The position numbers were made by a program, and so were the translations under genes. The notes below the pieces were generated by a model that worked only from the letters and a program-made list of their open reading frames with translations, had not been told where the DNA came from and did no database searches. From a virus, in IMG/VR virus record IMGVR_UViG_3300027608_000111, positions 1-29,338 of that record: DNA of 29,338 bases; one strand, written 5' to 3'. This document shows positions 8,165 through 15,572 of this stretch, in pieces; the first letter of the stretch is position 1, and each line of letters opens with the position of its first letter.

Positions 8165-8334
8165 AAAACTTCTTCAAAAACTGGAAAACTACGCTTGCCG
8201 GATTGTTTGGTGTTGCTTCTGTTGTGGTCCCTGTTGTCGCCCCACAATATGCTACAATCGCTCACCAAGTCACTGCGCTTGCGGTTAGCCTTGGTCTGAT
8301 CGTAGCCAAAGACGGGGACAAGACAGGTCTTTAA
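8161..8334 (+). CDS. Small holin-like protein, 57 aa
   Basis: The start ATG overlaps the previous stop as ATGA. The product has a basic N-terminus (MKNFFKNWKTTLAG), a hydrophobic stretch over residues 11-28 (LAGLFGVASVVVPVVA), then ALAVSLGLIVAKDG and a short charged tail. This Trp-Lys-Thr-Thr-Leu-Ala-Gly opening and Ala-Lys-Asp ending is a pattern I know from very small phage holin-like proteins. Such proteins make membrane lesions that let the endolysin reach the cell wall. It has one or two short membrane segments. With the 131-aa protein before it and the endolysin 1.2 kb downstream, a lysis role is likely. Confidence 0.65.
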   Translation: MKNFFKNWKTTLAGLFGVASVVVPVVAPQYATIAHQVTALAVSLGLIVAKDGDKTGL

Positions 8335-8341
8335 CAAAAAC

Positions 8342-8403
8342 GTGGCGAGTGGGGCGGGCGTCTTCCCGTTAGCCCGCAGCATAGTGCAAGCCTTTGCCGC
8401 CAC
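8342..8403 (+). other. GC-rich three-stem RNA-like element, or a 25-codon GTG ORF
   Basis: This gap between two tiny membrane genes is unusually GC-rich. An outer stem pairs GTGGCG (8342-8347) with CGCCAC (8398-8403). Inside are a GCGGGC/GCCCGC hairpin (8354-8359 with 8372-8377) and a short GCAA/TTGC hairpin (8386-8397), making a possible three-way junction. No T-run follows. The same bases can also be read from GTG at 8342 as a 25-codon ORF whose TGA (8417-8419) overlaps the next ATG, the pattern used by real genes here. I cannot tell which reading is right. It is not a tRNA, since the T-arm and acceptor pattern are missing. Confidence 0.3.
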
Positions 8404-8415
8404 ACCCCCTTTGGC

Positions 8416-8514
8416 ATGAAAAATCTTCTGCTGTTTAGCCTTGCTGGACTTAGTGGGGTCGCACTTGCTCTTTTCCTAATCGGAGTCGTCTCCTATTACC
8501 AGCAGTTCAAATGA
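8416..8514 (+). CDS. Tiny membrane protein, 32 aa
   Basis: This ORF has a Met-Lys-Asn start, one strong hydrophobic span over residues 4-26 and a polar tail ending SYYQQFK. The stop overlaps the next tiny ORF as ATGA, which argues for real translation. A single membrane helix with a short polar end fits a small lysis accessory such as a pinholin or antiholin. The sequence also resembles an uncleaved signal anchor. No lipobox Cys is present, so it is not an o-spanin lipoprotein. No known family is recognised. Confidence 0.5.
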   Translation: MKNLLLFSLAGLSGVALALFLIGVVSYYQQFK

Positions 8515-8600
8515 ATCTCATCGCAGATTTTTTAGGTTGGGGGTCATTGGCAATTGCCGTTGTGATCTTCGCGATTCTGTCAATACCCCGTAATCTATGA
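8511..8600 (+). CDS. Tiny membrane protein, 29 aa
   Basis: The ATG overlaps the previous stop and its own TGA overlaps the next gene's ATG (8597-8600), so it sits in an unbroken chain of coupled starts. The product opens MNLIADFLGWGS, then has a hydrophobic span LAIAVVIFAILSI (about residues 12-25) and ends in a short basic tail, PRNL. This is an N-out or N-in single-span peptide of the size of very small lysis or regulatory peptides. I do not recognise a family. The double ATGA overlap is the main support. Confidence 0.5.
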   Translation: MNLIADFLGWGSLAIAVVIFAILSIPRNL

Positions 8601-9565
8601 ACAAGACCCAAATTGCCCGCGAGTATATTGCTCTCTTTCCTGACACGGAAAATCGAACGATAGCGCGGGTAATGAACAAAGAGATGCCAAAGGTCTTCAA
8701 GACCGTGGACGAGGCTCGCAGTGTCGTCAGGACTATACGTGGAGCGAATAGCCCCGTAGCCGATAAGAGCGGATTCAGACCTCTCGGATGGCAGAAGAAT
8801 ATACTCCCAAAAACGCACTCAGTTAAGCGGGAGCCGATAGTTCTTAGCGGAGCTTTGCGGACGTTGATCTTGTCTGACATCCACATCCCGTACCACGATG
8901 AAGTAGCCTTGGCAGCAGCCATAGCTTATGGGAAGAAAAAGAAGCCCGACGTTATCATTCTCAATGGAGACATTGGTGATTTCTACGGAGTAAGCCGACA
9001 CGACAAAGACCCAAGGCGATCACTCGCAGATGAACTCGATGCCCTCCGCCAGTTCCTCTTCTTCCTCCGCCAGCAGTTTCCCAAGGCCCGAATCCTCTAT
9101 AAAATTGGGAACCACGAAGCAAGAATGGAGATGTTCCTCGTCAAGAACGCCCCCGTCCTTCTTGGTGTGAGTGATTTTGAACTCCCTGTTCTTCTCAAGT
9201 TTGACGAGCTTGGCATCGAATTGGTGCCATCGCTGACCCTGATTCGTCTGGGGGATTTGCCTATCTATCACGGGCATGAACTACCTCAAGGTATGTCCTC
9301 CCCCGTGAACCCCGCCAGAGGCATTTGGATGCGCGTTCAAGAGTCCCTCATCTGTGGGCATTGGCACCGCACCTCTGAGCACACCGAAAGCACTGGACTG
9401 AACAAGAAACTTTCGTCGTGCTGGTCAACAGGTTGTCTCTGTGATTTGAGTCCCGACTATGCCATCGTAAACCGCTGGAATCATGGATTTGTTATGGTTG
9501 ACACACAGGCAGACGGCAACTACGAAGTCACGAATCACAAAATCATCAATGGTCGAGTTTATTGA
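8597..9565 (+). CDS. Calcineurin-like metallophosphoesterase with N-terminal helical domain
   Basis: This 322-aa protein has every metal-binding motif of the calcineurin-like phosphoesterases: DIH at 94-96, GDIGD at 124-128, GNHE at 171-174, HGH at 225-227 and GHWH at 254-257. It should hydrolyse phosphate esters, for example in nucleotides or nucleic acids, using two metal ions. Residues 1-80 are a separate helical, HTH-like region (KTQIAREYIALFPDTENRTI) that I have seen attached to phage phosphoesterases of this type. The gene overlaps the tiny gene before it by 4 nt, and its stop lies 1 nt before the endolysin start. Its place in the lysis cluster does not reveal its substrate. DNA processing or host nucleotide turnover are plausible. 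Confidence 0.87.
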   Translation: MNKTQIAREYIALFPDTENRTIARVMNKEMPKVFKTVDEARSVVRTIRGANSPVADKSGFRPLGWQKNILPKTHSVKREPIVLSGALRTLILSDIHIPYHDEVALAAAIAYGKKKKPDVIILNGDIGDFYGVSRHDKDPRRSLADELDALRQFLFFLRQQFPKARILYKIGNHEARMEMFLVKNAPVLLGVSDFELPVLLKFDELGIELVPSLTLIRLGDLPIYHGHELPQGMSSPVNPARGIWMRVQESLICGHWHRTSEHTESTGLNKKLSSCWSTGCLCDLSPDYAIVNRWNHGFVMVDTQADGNYEVTNHKIINGRVY

Positions 9566-9566
9566 T

Positions 9567-10175
9567 ATGTCGCCACTAGAATTTACAAAGACAGTTCAGA
9601 CACGTTTGGGAGTGGATGCGGACGGTCAGCCGGGGACACAGACCTTGGCTGCGCTTGACAAAGCCCTGCCTCTCAAAGCTACTCCTGAGCCTCCGACTGT
9701 TCTCCTGACAGGGGAAAAGGTCGATGAGCGCAGCGAGAAAGTCATCGCGACTCTCCACCCTAACCTACGGGAAAAAGCCCGTGAGCTAGTGCGTAAAGCA
9801 GCCACAAGCGGCATCACTATCAAGCTGATCTCCGGTCTTCGCACCTACGACGAGCAAAACTCGTTGTATGCCCAAGGACGCTCTTCTTCTGGCAAGGTCG
9901 TGACCAACGCTCGCGGAGGATATTCTAACCACAACTTTGGGGTCGCCTTTGATGTCGGCGTGTTTGTGCATGGGGCTTATATTGATGAGTCCCCCGCCTA
10001 CAAGACCGTTGGACAGCTTGGCAAGAATCTTGGGTTTGAGTGGGGCGGCGACTGGTCTAGCATTCAGGATCAACCCCACTTCCAGCTTCGTCCTGTGTGG
10101 GCGAGAGGTATGAAGGAGAGTGAGATGCTTGCCGAGATGCGTGCGCGTAAGGCTTCGGGCAAAGATGTCTTCTAA
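9567..10175 (+). CDS. Endolysin: peptidoglycan-binding region plus M15 peptidase
   Basis: The preferred start at 9567 (after TGA at 9563-9565) gives 202 aa. Residues 1-35 look like a short peptidoglycan-binding repeat (QTRLGVDADGQPGTQTLAAL). Residues 80-180 are an M15 (VanY/L-alanyl-D-glutamate peptidase) domain: SGLRTYDEQNSLYAQGR, SNHNFGVAFDV with His122 and Asp129, and QPHFQL with His171 as zinc ligands. It should cut the peptide part of peptidoglycan to release virions. There is no signal peptide, so it needs a holin, matching the membrane proteins upstream. An in-frame ATG at 9549 would add six residues and overlap the preceding gene. A still longer frame from 9483 is unlikely because it runs deep into that gene. 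Confidence 0.88.
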   Translation: MSPLEFTKTVQTRLGVDADGQPGTQTLAALDKALPLKATPEPPTVLLTGEKVDERSEKVIATLHPNLREKARELVRKAATSGITIKLISGLRTYDEQNSLYAQGRSSSGKVVTNARGGYSNHNFGVAFDVGVFVHGAYIDESPAYKTVGQLGKNLGFEWGGDWSSIQDQPHFQLRPVWARGMKESEMLAEMRARKASGKDVF

Positions 10176-10180
10176 CCTCT

Positions 10181-11044
10181 ATGCTCGCAGTCGTCACCTG
10201 CTTCTTCAACTTTGGCAATTTCAAGCGACCACAGGCCAATCTGCATCGGTTTCTCCGGCAGATGAAACGCGACGGGGTTAAGGTCTTTGGGGTTGAAGCC
10301 CATCTTAAAGGGGCAAATACTACCACCAAGGGCATTGCCAACTGGCAGCAGATTCCTATCGAGTCGCATAACCAAATGTTGTGGCAGAAGGAAGCCGCCA
10401 TCAATCTTGCGGCTAAGGTTATTCCAGCCGAGTTCACCAACTTGGCGTGGATTGATGCCGATGTTTGGTTTGACAACCCCAACTGGGTAAAGGATACGGA
10501 GCGGGCATTAGAAACCTGCGAGGTAGTGCAGATGTTTGATCGAGCCGTTTGGACTGGGCCAGATGGAAAGGCATCCTTGAGCAAATGCTCGGTGGCAGAG
10601 ACGCAACTGGATATGCAGTGGCGGAGCCATCCCGGTTTCGCATGGGCGATGCGCCGAGATGTCTGGGGGCGTATTGGAGGGTTATTCCCCTTTGCGGCAT
10701 CAGGGGCGGGGGACACCGTGATGGCTATGGCTTTTCAAGGCTCCAAGCTGCCACCTACTTTCCAGCAGAATGTGGGGGCTAATCCGGCTCGCTATGACGC
10801 ATGGAAGAGCAATCTTTATCCCTGCATATTGGGGCATATCCAAGGGACTTGTTACCATGAATGGCATGGAACGATGGAAGATCGCGACTACATTGGCCGG
10901 AGAGAACGGGTTGCCAAAATTGATTCTGAAAAAGATTTACAAATAGCCTCCAACGGATTATTGGCGTGGACAGAATCTGCAAACCCCAAAATCATTGGGG
11001 AGGTTCGGCAATACTTCACTTCCAAAAATGACGACAAACTCTAA
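10181..11044 (+). CDS. GT-A-type glycosyltransferase-like protein
   Basis: This 287-aa protein opens with a beta strand MLAVVTCFFNFGNF typical of nucleotide-sugar-binding Rossmann-like GT-A folds and carries an acidic DAD (residues 92-94) in the strand context AWIDADVWFD, the expected metal-binding DxD motif. A further GT-like segment is HPGFAWAMRRDVW (about 149-161), followed by GAGDTVMAMAF and a His-rich GHIQGTCYHEWHG (about 218-230). It probably transfers a sugar from an NDP-sugar, to host or virion surface glycans or to DNA bases. The gene lies 5 nt after the endolysin and its end overlaps the dNMP kinase by 17 nt. The acceptor is not known. It differs from the GT8-like protein at 14892. 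Confidence 0.7.
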   Translation: MLAVVTCFFNFGNFKRPQANLHRFLRQMKRDGVKVFGVEAHLKGANTTTKGIANWQQIPIESHNQMLWQKEAAINLAAKVIPAEFTNLAWIDADVWFDNPNWVKDTERALETCEVVQMFDRAVWTGPDGKASLSKCSVAETQLDMQWRSHPGFAWAMRRDVWGRIGGLFPFAASGAGDTVMAMAFQGSKLPPTFQQNVGANPARYDAWKSNLYPCILGHIQGTCYHEWHGTMEDRDYIGRRERVAKIDSEKDLQIASNGLLAWTESANPKIIGEVRQYFTSKNDDKL

Positions 11045-11573
11045 ACCCATTCTGGTAGCTTTTACGGGCCTTGCTCAAGCAGGCAAAACCACAGCCGCCC
11101 AAGCCTTTTTGTCCCTAGGCTATGATCGCATGTCATTTGCCGACCCAATCAAGGCGATGATCCGGTGCCTGACCCCAGTCACGGACAAGCTGGCAAGACC
11201 CCCTGAACTTTGTGGTAAGTCTATCCGAGAAGTCTACCAGTCCCTCGGAACCGATTGGGGCCGCAATATGGTTGGCGGAGACATCTGGATTCGCGCAGGA
11301 CGTTTTCGGATTGAGACTTTGCTCAGTGATGTCTTGAGTGGAGTCATCCGTGGAGTCGTGATTGACGACATCCGCTTTGACAACGAAGCGGAGCTAATCC
11401 GTAACATGGGTGGAACAGTGATTGAGATTACCCGTCCAAACTCAGTTCAGATGGATCACGCATCTGAAGCGGGAGTCTCCCGTCACCTGATTGATCACAG
11501 TTTCCCCAACCACACGGACATCGACAGCCTGAAGTGCCAAGTCTTGGGCAAGCTCTACTACGGTGCGCCTTGA
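11028..11573 (+). CDS. Deoxynucleoside monophosphate kinase-like protein
   Basis: This 181-aa protein has a Walker A loop GLAQAGKTT at residues 14-22, then a YDRMSFADPIK strand-helix unit of the dNMP kinase type, the segment REVYQSLGTDWGRNM, and a VVIDDIRFDNEAELI strand that matches the acidic switch of these kinases. This resembles T4 gene 1 dNMP kinase, which phosphorylates dNMPs, including modified ones, to diphosphates. It feeds DNA precursors, and its neighbour is a glycosyltransferase-like gene. The ATG at 11028 overlaps that gene by 17 nt. An upstream in-frame TTG at 10995 would add 11 residues but lies deeper in the neighbour, so ATG is preferred. Confidence 0.82.
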   Translation: MTTNSKPILVAFTGLAQAGKTTAAQAFLSLGYDRMSFADPIKAMIRCLTPVTDKLARPPELCGKSIREVYQSLGTDWGRNMVGGDIWIRAGRFRIETLLSDVLSGVIRGVVIDDIRFDNEAELIRNMGGTVIEITRPNSVQMDHASEAGVSRHLIDHSFPNHTDIDSLKCQVLGKLYYGAP

Positions 11574-11607
11574 TTGTCTGTTGAAAAAAGAGTAGTGTAT
11601 TTTTAAC

Positions 11608-14600
11608 ATGGCTACTGCGAACTCCGCCTCAAAACTGCTGCCCTCGCAGCGGATTCCTTTTAACCCTACGAGCACCGATGTGTTTGTGGTGGAGAACTTC
11701 AATGTTGTTCAGTCGCCCAACGACTCGATCCCTGCCTACGGGACTCCGCACAACGACATCTCCAAGCTCAAGTCTTGGCCTGACCACAAGTTCTGCCTTC
11801 AGACTCAGCCGGACGAGAAGGGAAATTATCAGAGGTGGTACGTAGCGGACCAAGTTTCCCAAAACCTATACAACTGGGAAATCAGCGATTCTGGTCCTTG
11901 GCCTGCCATCAACCAGACGTTTGTCATCCCCCGTGCGGATTACCGCACCCTTCCGGCAACACCGTCAACGACCTACCCTGCTCCACCGAATCCGCCTCTC
12001 GACACAACGGACTACGAGATCACGGCAACGCAGGAGCAGCGCATTGGGGAACCGAAGTTGGACAGTCTGTATGTCTCCGTCCAAGTGACTCGGGAGAAGA
12101 CAAGCGTCGTCAATACTGCGTATGAGGTAGATTTGGACACTAACACTGTCAAAGCTACTCAAACCCAGAAAGTAGCCGCAGGCACACAAGCCTCTGGAGT
12201 GGCAGCAGACGGAACGTATAGCAACGTGTCCGTGATCAACTCCCTTTGGTCTACCAAAACGACCCAGAAGGCAGCAGGACTGGCAGGAACGTCCAACAAT
12301 GGAGTTGCGACTCGCATTCTCTACTACCGAGATAACTACACTTGGCCCAGAGTCCTGAACTACATCAATATTCAGGCAATCCAGAGCGACCCACGAAACA
12401 TCTATTCCCCGATTTCTTCTTTCTCTTGGTCGCCAGTCTGGCTTGCGGATGCCTTTGATGGGCCGTGCGACTACACTCTTGTGGAGCGGTGGACACTCGC
12501 GAAACCGATCTTCAATGGGGATTCGGGGTGGAACACAGGGACTGTCTGGGCGGCATCCACCGTGTATGCCGTGGATGCCTACATCACCCGTGTAGTAGGT
12601 AGTTCCCCAACCTACTACAAATGCACTACAGCACACACATCTGGTTCGACGTTTAATGCCGCCTATTGGACTCAGGTTTCTCCCCTGATCCCGCAGGAAA
12701 CGCCAATGTTGCGCTCCGAGATTGTTTTCAATGGAAGGGATTTGAAAATCAATATCCCTGCCTGTTTGCATGATCGCTACAGCCTTTGGGACACCCAGTT
12801 CTCACAGACATACCCAGCAACCAACCCGACCCGCTGGCCTGCAACGGTGCTTGCCCGTGTAACTGTTTCCCCAGACCAAGGCGGATACCTGACTCGGATG
12901 TTCTACGTCAAGTCTCCGAGCACCGCAGGGAACCCGACAGACATTTCTCTCAGTCTCACCGCAGAGACGGCAACTGGCTTCACGCTTTCTGGCAACGTAG
13001 CCAAGACGGTTCCGACAGGAACGATGTACCTTTCCATCGCGACTGACCCGAACTTCGGCGGAGGCTTCTTGGGGAGCTACAACGCTTTGTCGATTGGTAG
13101 TCATACCCTGAATACCGCTAGCTTGACGACAACTGTTGTCACGGGGGCGACTCGCGGAGTCACCTACTACGCCAAACTTGTCTGTGCAGGCGTGACAAGC
13201 AATCTCTGCATAGCATTCACTGACCCGCAGCCTGAACTCCTAGTCTCTACTACAGGGGGCGATAATCTTGTGAGTGAAGCCCCTGCGACGGGGGCCAGCA
13301 CAGCAGATGCTGTTTCGGTTGGGGGCCAGTCCACTTTGGCGCTCACGCTGACGAACATCGGCCTTGAGTCCTTATCTGGGTTCTCCACGACTAAGACATC
13401 AGGTGTAGCGGAGGATGCCGCCATGTTCACGGTGCAGCAATTTCCTGCTTCCATTGCCCCTTCTAATTCGGCGGCATGGAGCATCTACTTCAAGCCAACC
13501 TCTCCCGGCTACAAGAGTGCCACCATCATAATCACAAGCAACGCTTCGACGACTTACGTTATCAATGTCGCAGGGACAGGGGTAGCCGCTGACATCCAAG
13601 TCGAGTTAGTGCAACTCCCCAGTAACCTAGTCTTAACCAATGGTGGAAACACGGTAGATTTTGGCATCGTGACAGGTGGTTCAGCCACTGAGACTTTTGT
13701 TATCAAGAACGTCGGCAACGACTCAGTTCCCTTACGTAGTCTAGCTGTTGCTGTAAACGGGGCAAATGCCTCTGACTACATACCCTCGGCCCTATCCGTT
13801 ACGGAGTTAGCAAGCGGCACGTTCACGACGTTCACGGTCACGTTTTACCCAGTTGACGAGGAGACATCCTCCAGCACTCGCACGGCTACACTTTCCCTCA
13901 CCAGCACAGATGCCGACGAAAGCCCGTTTACCGTCAGTCTGACCGGAGTTTCACAGAACCCATCAGCGCCGGGGGCAGTCGATCTGACTTGGGATGCAGA
14001 CGCAAATGGAGCTATTTACGGGATTGCCCACCAACCCGATGGAAAAGCCATTCTTGTCGGCATCTTTAACAGCATAGGCGGAACAGATTGTTATCGAATT
14101 GCTCGTATCAACACCGCCGATGGTTCAGTTGATGGGACTTTTGACACAGACCCGGGAGCAAACGGAAACGTCCACTGCGTCCTCATACAGCCTGACGGCA
14201 AGATCATCATAGGGGGAGACTTCACATCAGTTGCAGCATCAGCTAGGAACAATATCGCCCGCCTAGACTCAACTGGAGCTATTGACGCAGGGTTCGACCC
14301 AGATGCAGATGGTGTCGTGCGCTGCATGGCCCTCCAAGACGACGGCAGCATCATCGTAGGTGGAGACTTCGCCAACATTGGAGGAGGAGTAAAAGCATGG
14401 CTCGCCCGCATCGACTCTTCTGGAGTTCTCGACACCTCGTTCACAAGTGAAATTGACACGGTATCTAACCCCGCAGCCGTTTATGGCGTGACACTGCTTG
14501 AGGATGGACGGGTAGCCGTTGTTGGGGCGTGGAGTGACGGTATATTCCCAACTCCTTCCCCATCAACGACTCCTACACCGGATGTCAGCCCTACCCCTGA

Positions 14601-14895
14601 CGTTAGCCCTACACCGGATGTCAGTCCTACACCGGATGTCAGTCCTACACCGGATGTCAGTCCTACACCGGATGTCAGTCCTACCCCTGACGTTAGCCCT
14701 ACCCCTGACGTTAGCCCTACCCCGGATGTCAGTCCTACCCCTGACGTTAGCCCTACCCCGGATGTCAGTCCTACCCCTGACGTTAGCCCTACCCCGGATG
14801 TCAGTCCTACACCGGATGTCAGCCCTACCCCTGACGTTAGCCCTACACCGGATGTCAGCCCTACCCCTGACGTTAGCCCTACTCCTTCACCATGA
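11608..14895 (+). CDS. Giant virion adhesin part A: CBM, FN3-like, ASH and delta-60 repeats with PTPDVS tail
   Basis: This 1,095-aa protein begins with a phage-type N-terminus (about 1-300), followed by a CBM5/12-like chitin/cellulose-binding motif at about 312-357 (Trp-rich, with TYYKCTTAHTSGSTFN). An FN3-like region (about 440-540) precedes two choice-of-anchor-D/ASH domains (541-660 and 660-790). Delta-60 beta-propeller repeats run from 792 to 985 (PDGKIIIGGDFTSV type). The fourth repeat is cut short, and the chain then becomes PTPSPSTT plus 17 PTPDVS units (989-1090). It probably forms a host-binding fibre or appendage. The tail and the missing half-repeat, found at the start of the 17291 gene, suggest the gene was split by an insertion. 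It starts after an AT-rich 34-bp gap and overlaps the next gene by 4 nt. Confidence 0.8.
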   Translation: MATANSASKLLPSQRIPFNPTSTDVFVVENFNVVQSPNDSIPAYGTPHNDISKLKSWPDHKFCLQTQPDEKGNYQRWYVADQVSQNLYNWEISDSGPWPAINQTFVIPRADYRTLPATPSTTYPAPPNPPLDTTDYEITATQEQRIGEPKLDSLYVSVQVTREKTSVVNTAYEVDLDTNTVKATQTQKVAAGTQASGVAADGTYSNVSVINSLWSTKTTQKAAGLAGTSNNGVATRILYYRDNYTWPRVLNYINIQAIQSDPRNIYSPISSFSWSPVWLADAFDGPCDYTLVERWTLAKPIFNGDSGWNTGTVWAASTVYAVDAYITRVVGSSPTYYKCTTAHTSGSTFNAAYWTQVSPLIPQETPMLRSEIVFNGRDLKINIPACLHDRYSLWDTQFSQTYPATNPTRWPATVLARVTVSPDQGGYLTRMFYVKSPSTAGNPTDISLSLTAETATGFTLSGNVAKTVPTGTMYLSIATDPNFGGGFLGSYNALSIGSHTLNTASLTTTVVTGATRGVTYYAKLVCAGVTSNLCIAFTDPQPELLVSTTGGDNLVSEAPATGASTADAVSVGGQSTLALTLTNIGLESLSGFSTTKTSGVAEDAAMFTVQQFPASIAPSNSAAWSIYFKPTSPGYKSATIIITSNASTTYVINVAGTGVAADIQVELVQLPSNLVLTNGGNTVDFGIVTGGSATETFVIKNVGNDSVPLRSLAVAVNGANASDYIPSALSVTELASGTFTTFTVTFYPVDEETSSSTRTATLSLTSTDADESPFTVSLTGVSQNPSAPGAVDLTWDADANGAIYGIAHQPDGKAILVGIFNSIGGTDCYRIARINTADGSVDGTFDTDPGANGNVHCVLIQPDGKIIIGGDFTSVAASARNNIARLDSTGAIDAGFDPDADGVVRCMALQDDGSIIVGGDFANIGGGVKAWLARIDSSGVLDTSFTSEIDTVSNPAAVYGVTLLEDGRVAVVGAWSDGIFPTPSPSTTPTPDVSPTPDVSPTPDVSPTPDVSPTPDVSPTPDVSPTPDVSPTPDVSPTPDVSPTPDVSPTPDVSPTPDVSPTPDVSPTPDVSPTPDVSPTPDVSPTPDVSPTPSP
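14572..14877 (+). repeat. 18-bp minisatellite, 17 units, encoding PTPDVS
   Basis: Seventeen back-to-back 18-bp units, all in frame, encode PTPDVS without a single amino acid change. They come in two codon versions: ten read CCG-GAT-GTC-AG(T/C) and seven read CCT-GAC-GTT-AGC. In the second version four codons change together (Pro, Asp, Val, Ser), which is unlikely from random drift in separate units. From 14698 the two forms mostly alternate in 36-bp pairs. The array should change length easily by slippage or recombination, and any whole-unit change keeps the frame. It sits at the very end of part A. Confidence 0.97.
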
Positions 14896-15572
14896 TTAAA
14901 GTATTTATTGGTTATGACCAGCATGAAACAGTCGCCTACCATGCGGCAGCGCATAGTTTGATCCGCCATGCTTCTGAGCCGATCTCAATAGCACCGCTGG
15001 CGCTCCCTCAGTTGAAGTCTTTCTTCAATCGGGAGCGAACACCAACACAAGCAACTGATTTCTCATTCTCTCGTTTCTTGGTACCTTTTCTGTGCGACTT
15101 TGACGGCTGGGCTATTTTTATGGATTCAGACGTTATCGTAGTTGACGACATTGCTAAACTTTGGGCGCTTAGAGACGAAGCGTTTGCCGTGCATGTCGTT
15201 AAGCACGATCATCAACCATCAGAGACAACAAAATTTCTCAATCAGCCGCAGACTCGTTACCCCAAAAAGAACTGGAGTAGTGTGATGCTTATGAACTGCG
15301 CTAAATGCAAAGCTCTGACTCCTGAGTACGTGAATACGGCGAGCGGTTTAGACCTTCATAGATTCAACTGGTTAGCCTCAGAAGATTTAGTTGGCGAACT
15401 ACCATCAAGGTGGAACCACCTCGTCGATTATGACGAGAAAAAACCCATCAACGAACTTTCAATCATCCACTATACAGATGGTGGGCCTTGGTTCATCCCG
15501 ACTCAAGATTGTGGTTATTCAAGTCTTTGGATAGACGAACTTGCGAGAATGTCCCACGCTACTAACTTATGA
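14892..15572 (+). CDS. GT8-like glycosyltransferase
   Basis: This 226-aa protein matches a well-known phage and cyanobacterial glycosyltransferase group. It opens with MIKVFIGYDQHETVAYHA, has SRFLVPFL near residue 62, the metal-binding MDSD at 77-80 followed by DD, VVKHDHQPSE near 101, the KNWSSVMLMNC segment near 125, and the HYTDGGPWF motif near 194. It should transfer a sugar from an NDP-sugar with Mn2+. The acceptor could be a virion protein, a host surface glycan or another phage product. It overlaps part A by 4 nt and the next gene by 4 nt. It is the first gene of the cassette that separates the two delta-60 genes, and the cassette is visibly more AT-rich than its flanks in the lines I counted. 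Confidence 0.88.
   Translation: MIKVFIGYDQHETVAYHAAAHSLIRHASEPISIAPLALPQLKSFFNRERTPTQATDFSFSRFLVPFLCDFDGWAIFMDSDVIVVDDIAKLWALRDEAFAVHVVKHDHQPSETTKFLNQPQTRYPKKNWSSVMLMNCAKCKALTPEYVNTASGLDLHRFNWLASEDLVGELPSRWNHLVDYDEKKPINELSIIHYTDGGPWFIPTQDCGYSSLWIDELARMSHATNL

Noticed and set aside
8342-8403. tRNA gene
   Set aside because: The GC-rich stems do not give a 7-bp acceptor, a T-arm with a TTC-type loop or a 7-base anticodon loop, and the element is too short.
9483-9566. Longer endolysin start at 9483
   Set aside because: It would overlap the phosphoesterase by about 80 bp and add a Thr/Arg-rich tail unlike endolysins. The ATG at 9567 follows the previous stop directly.
10995-11030. TTG start for the dNMP kinase-like gene
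   Set aside because: It would add 11 residues with no conserved feature and lies deep in the preceding gene. ATG at 11028 places the Walker A loop at residues 14-22, as is usual.
14572-14877. CRISPR-like array
   Set aside because: The repeats are directly joined with no spacers and all encode the same peptide in frame.
14481-14969. Minus-strand ORF made of GLTSGV repeats
   Set aside because: It is the reverse of the PTPDVS minisatellite. A repeat whose length is a multiple of three stays open in any frame that lacks a stop in one unit.
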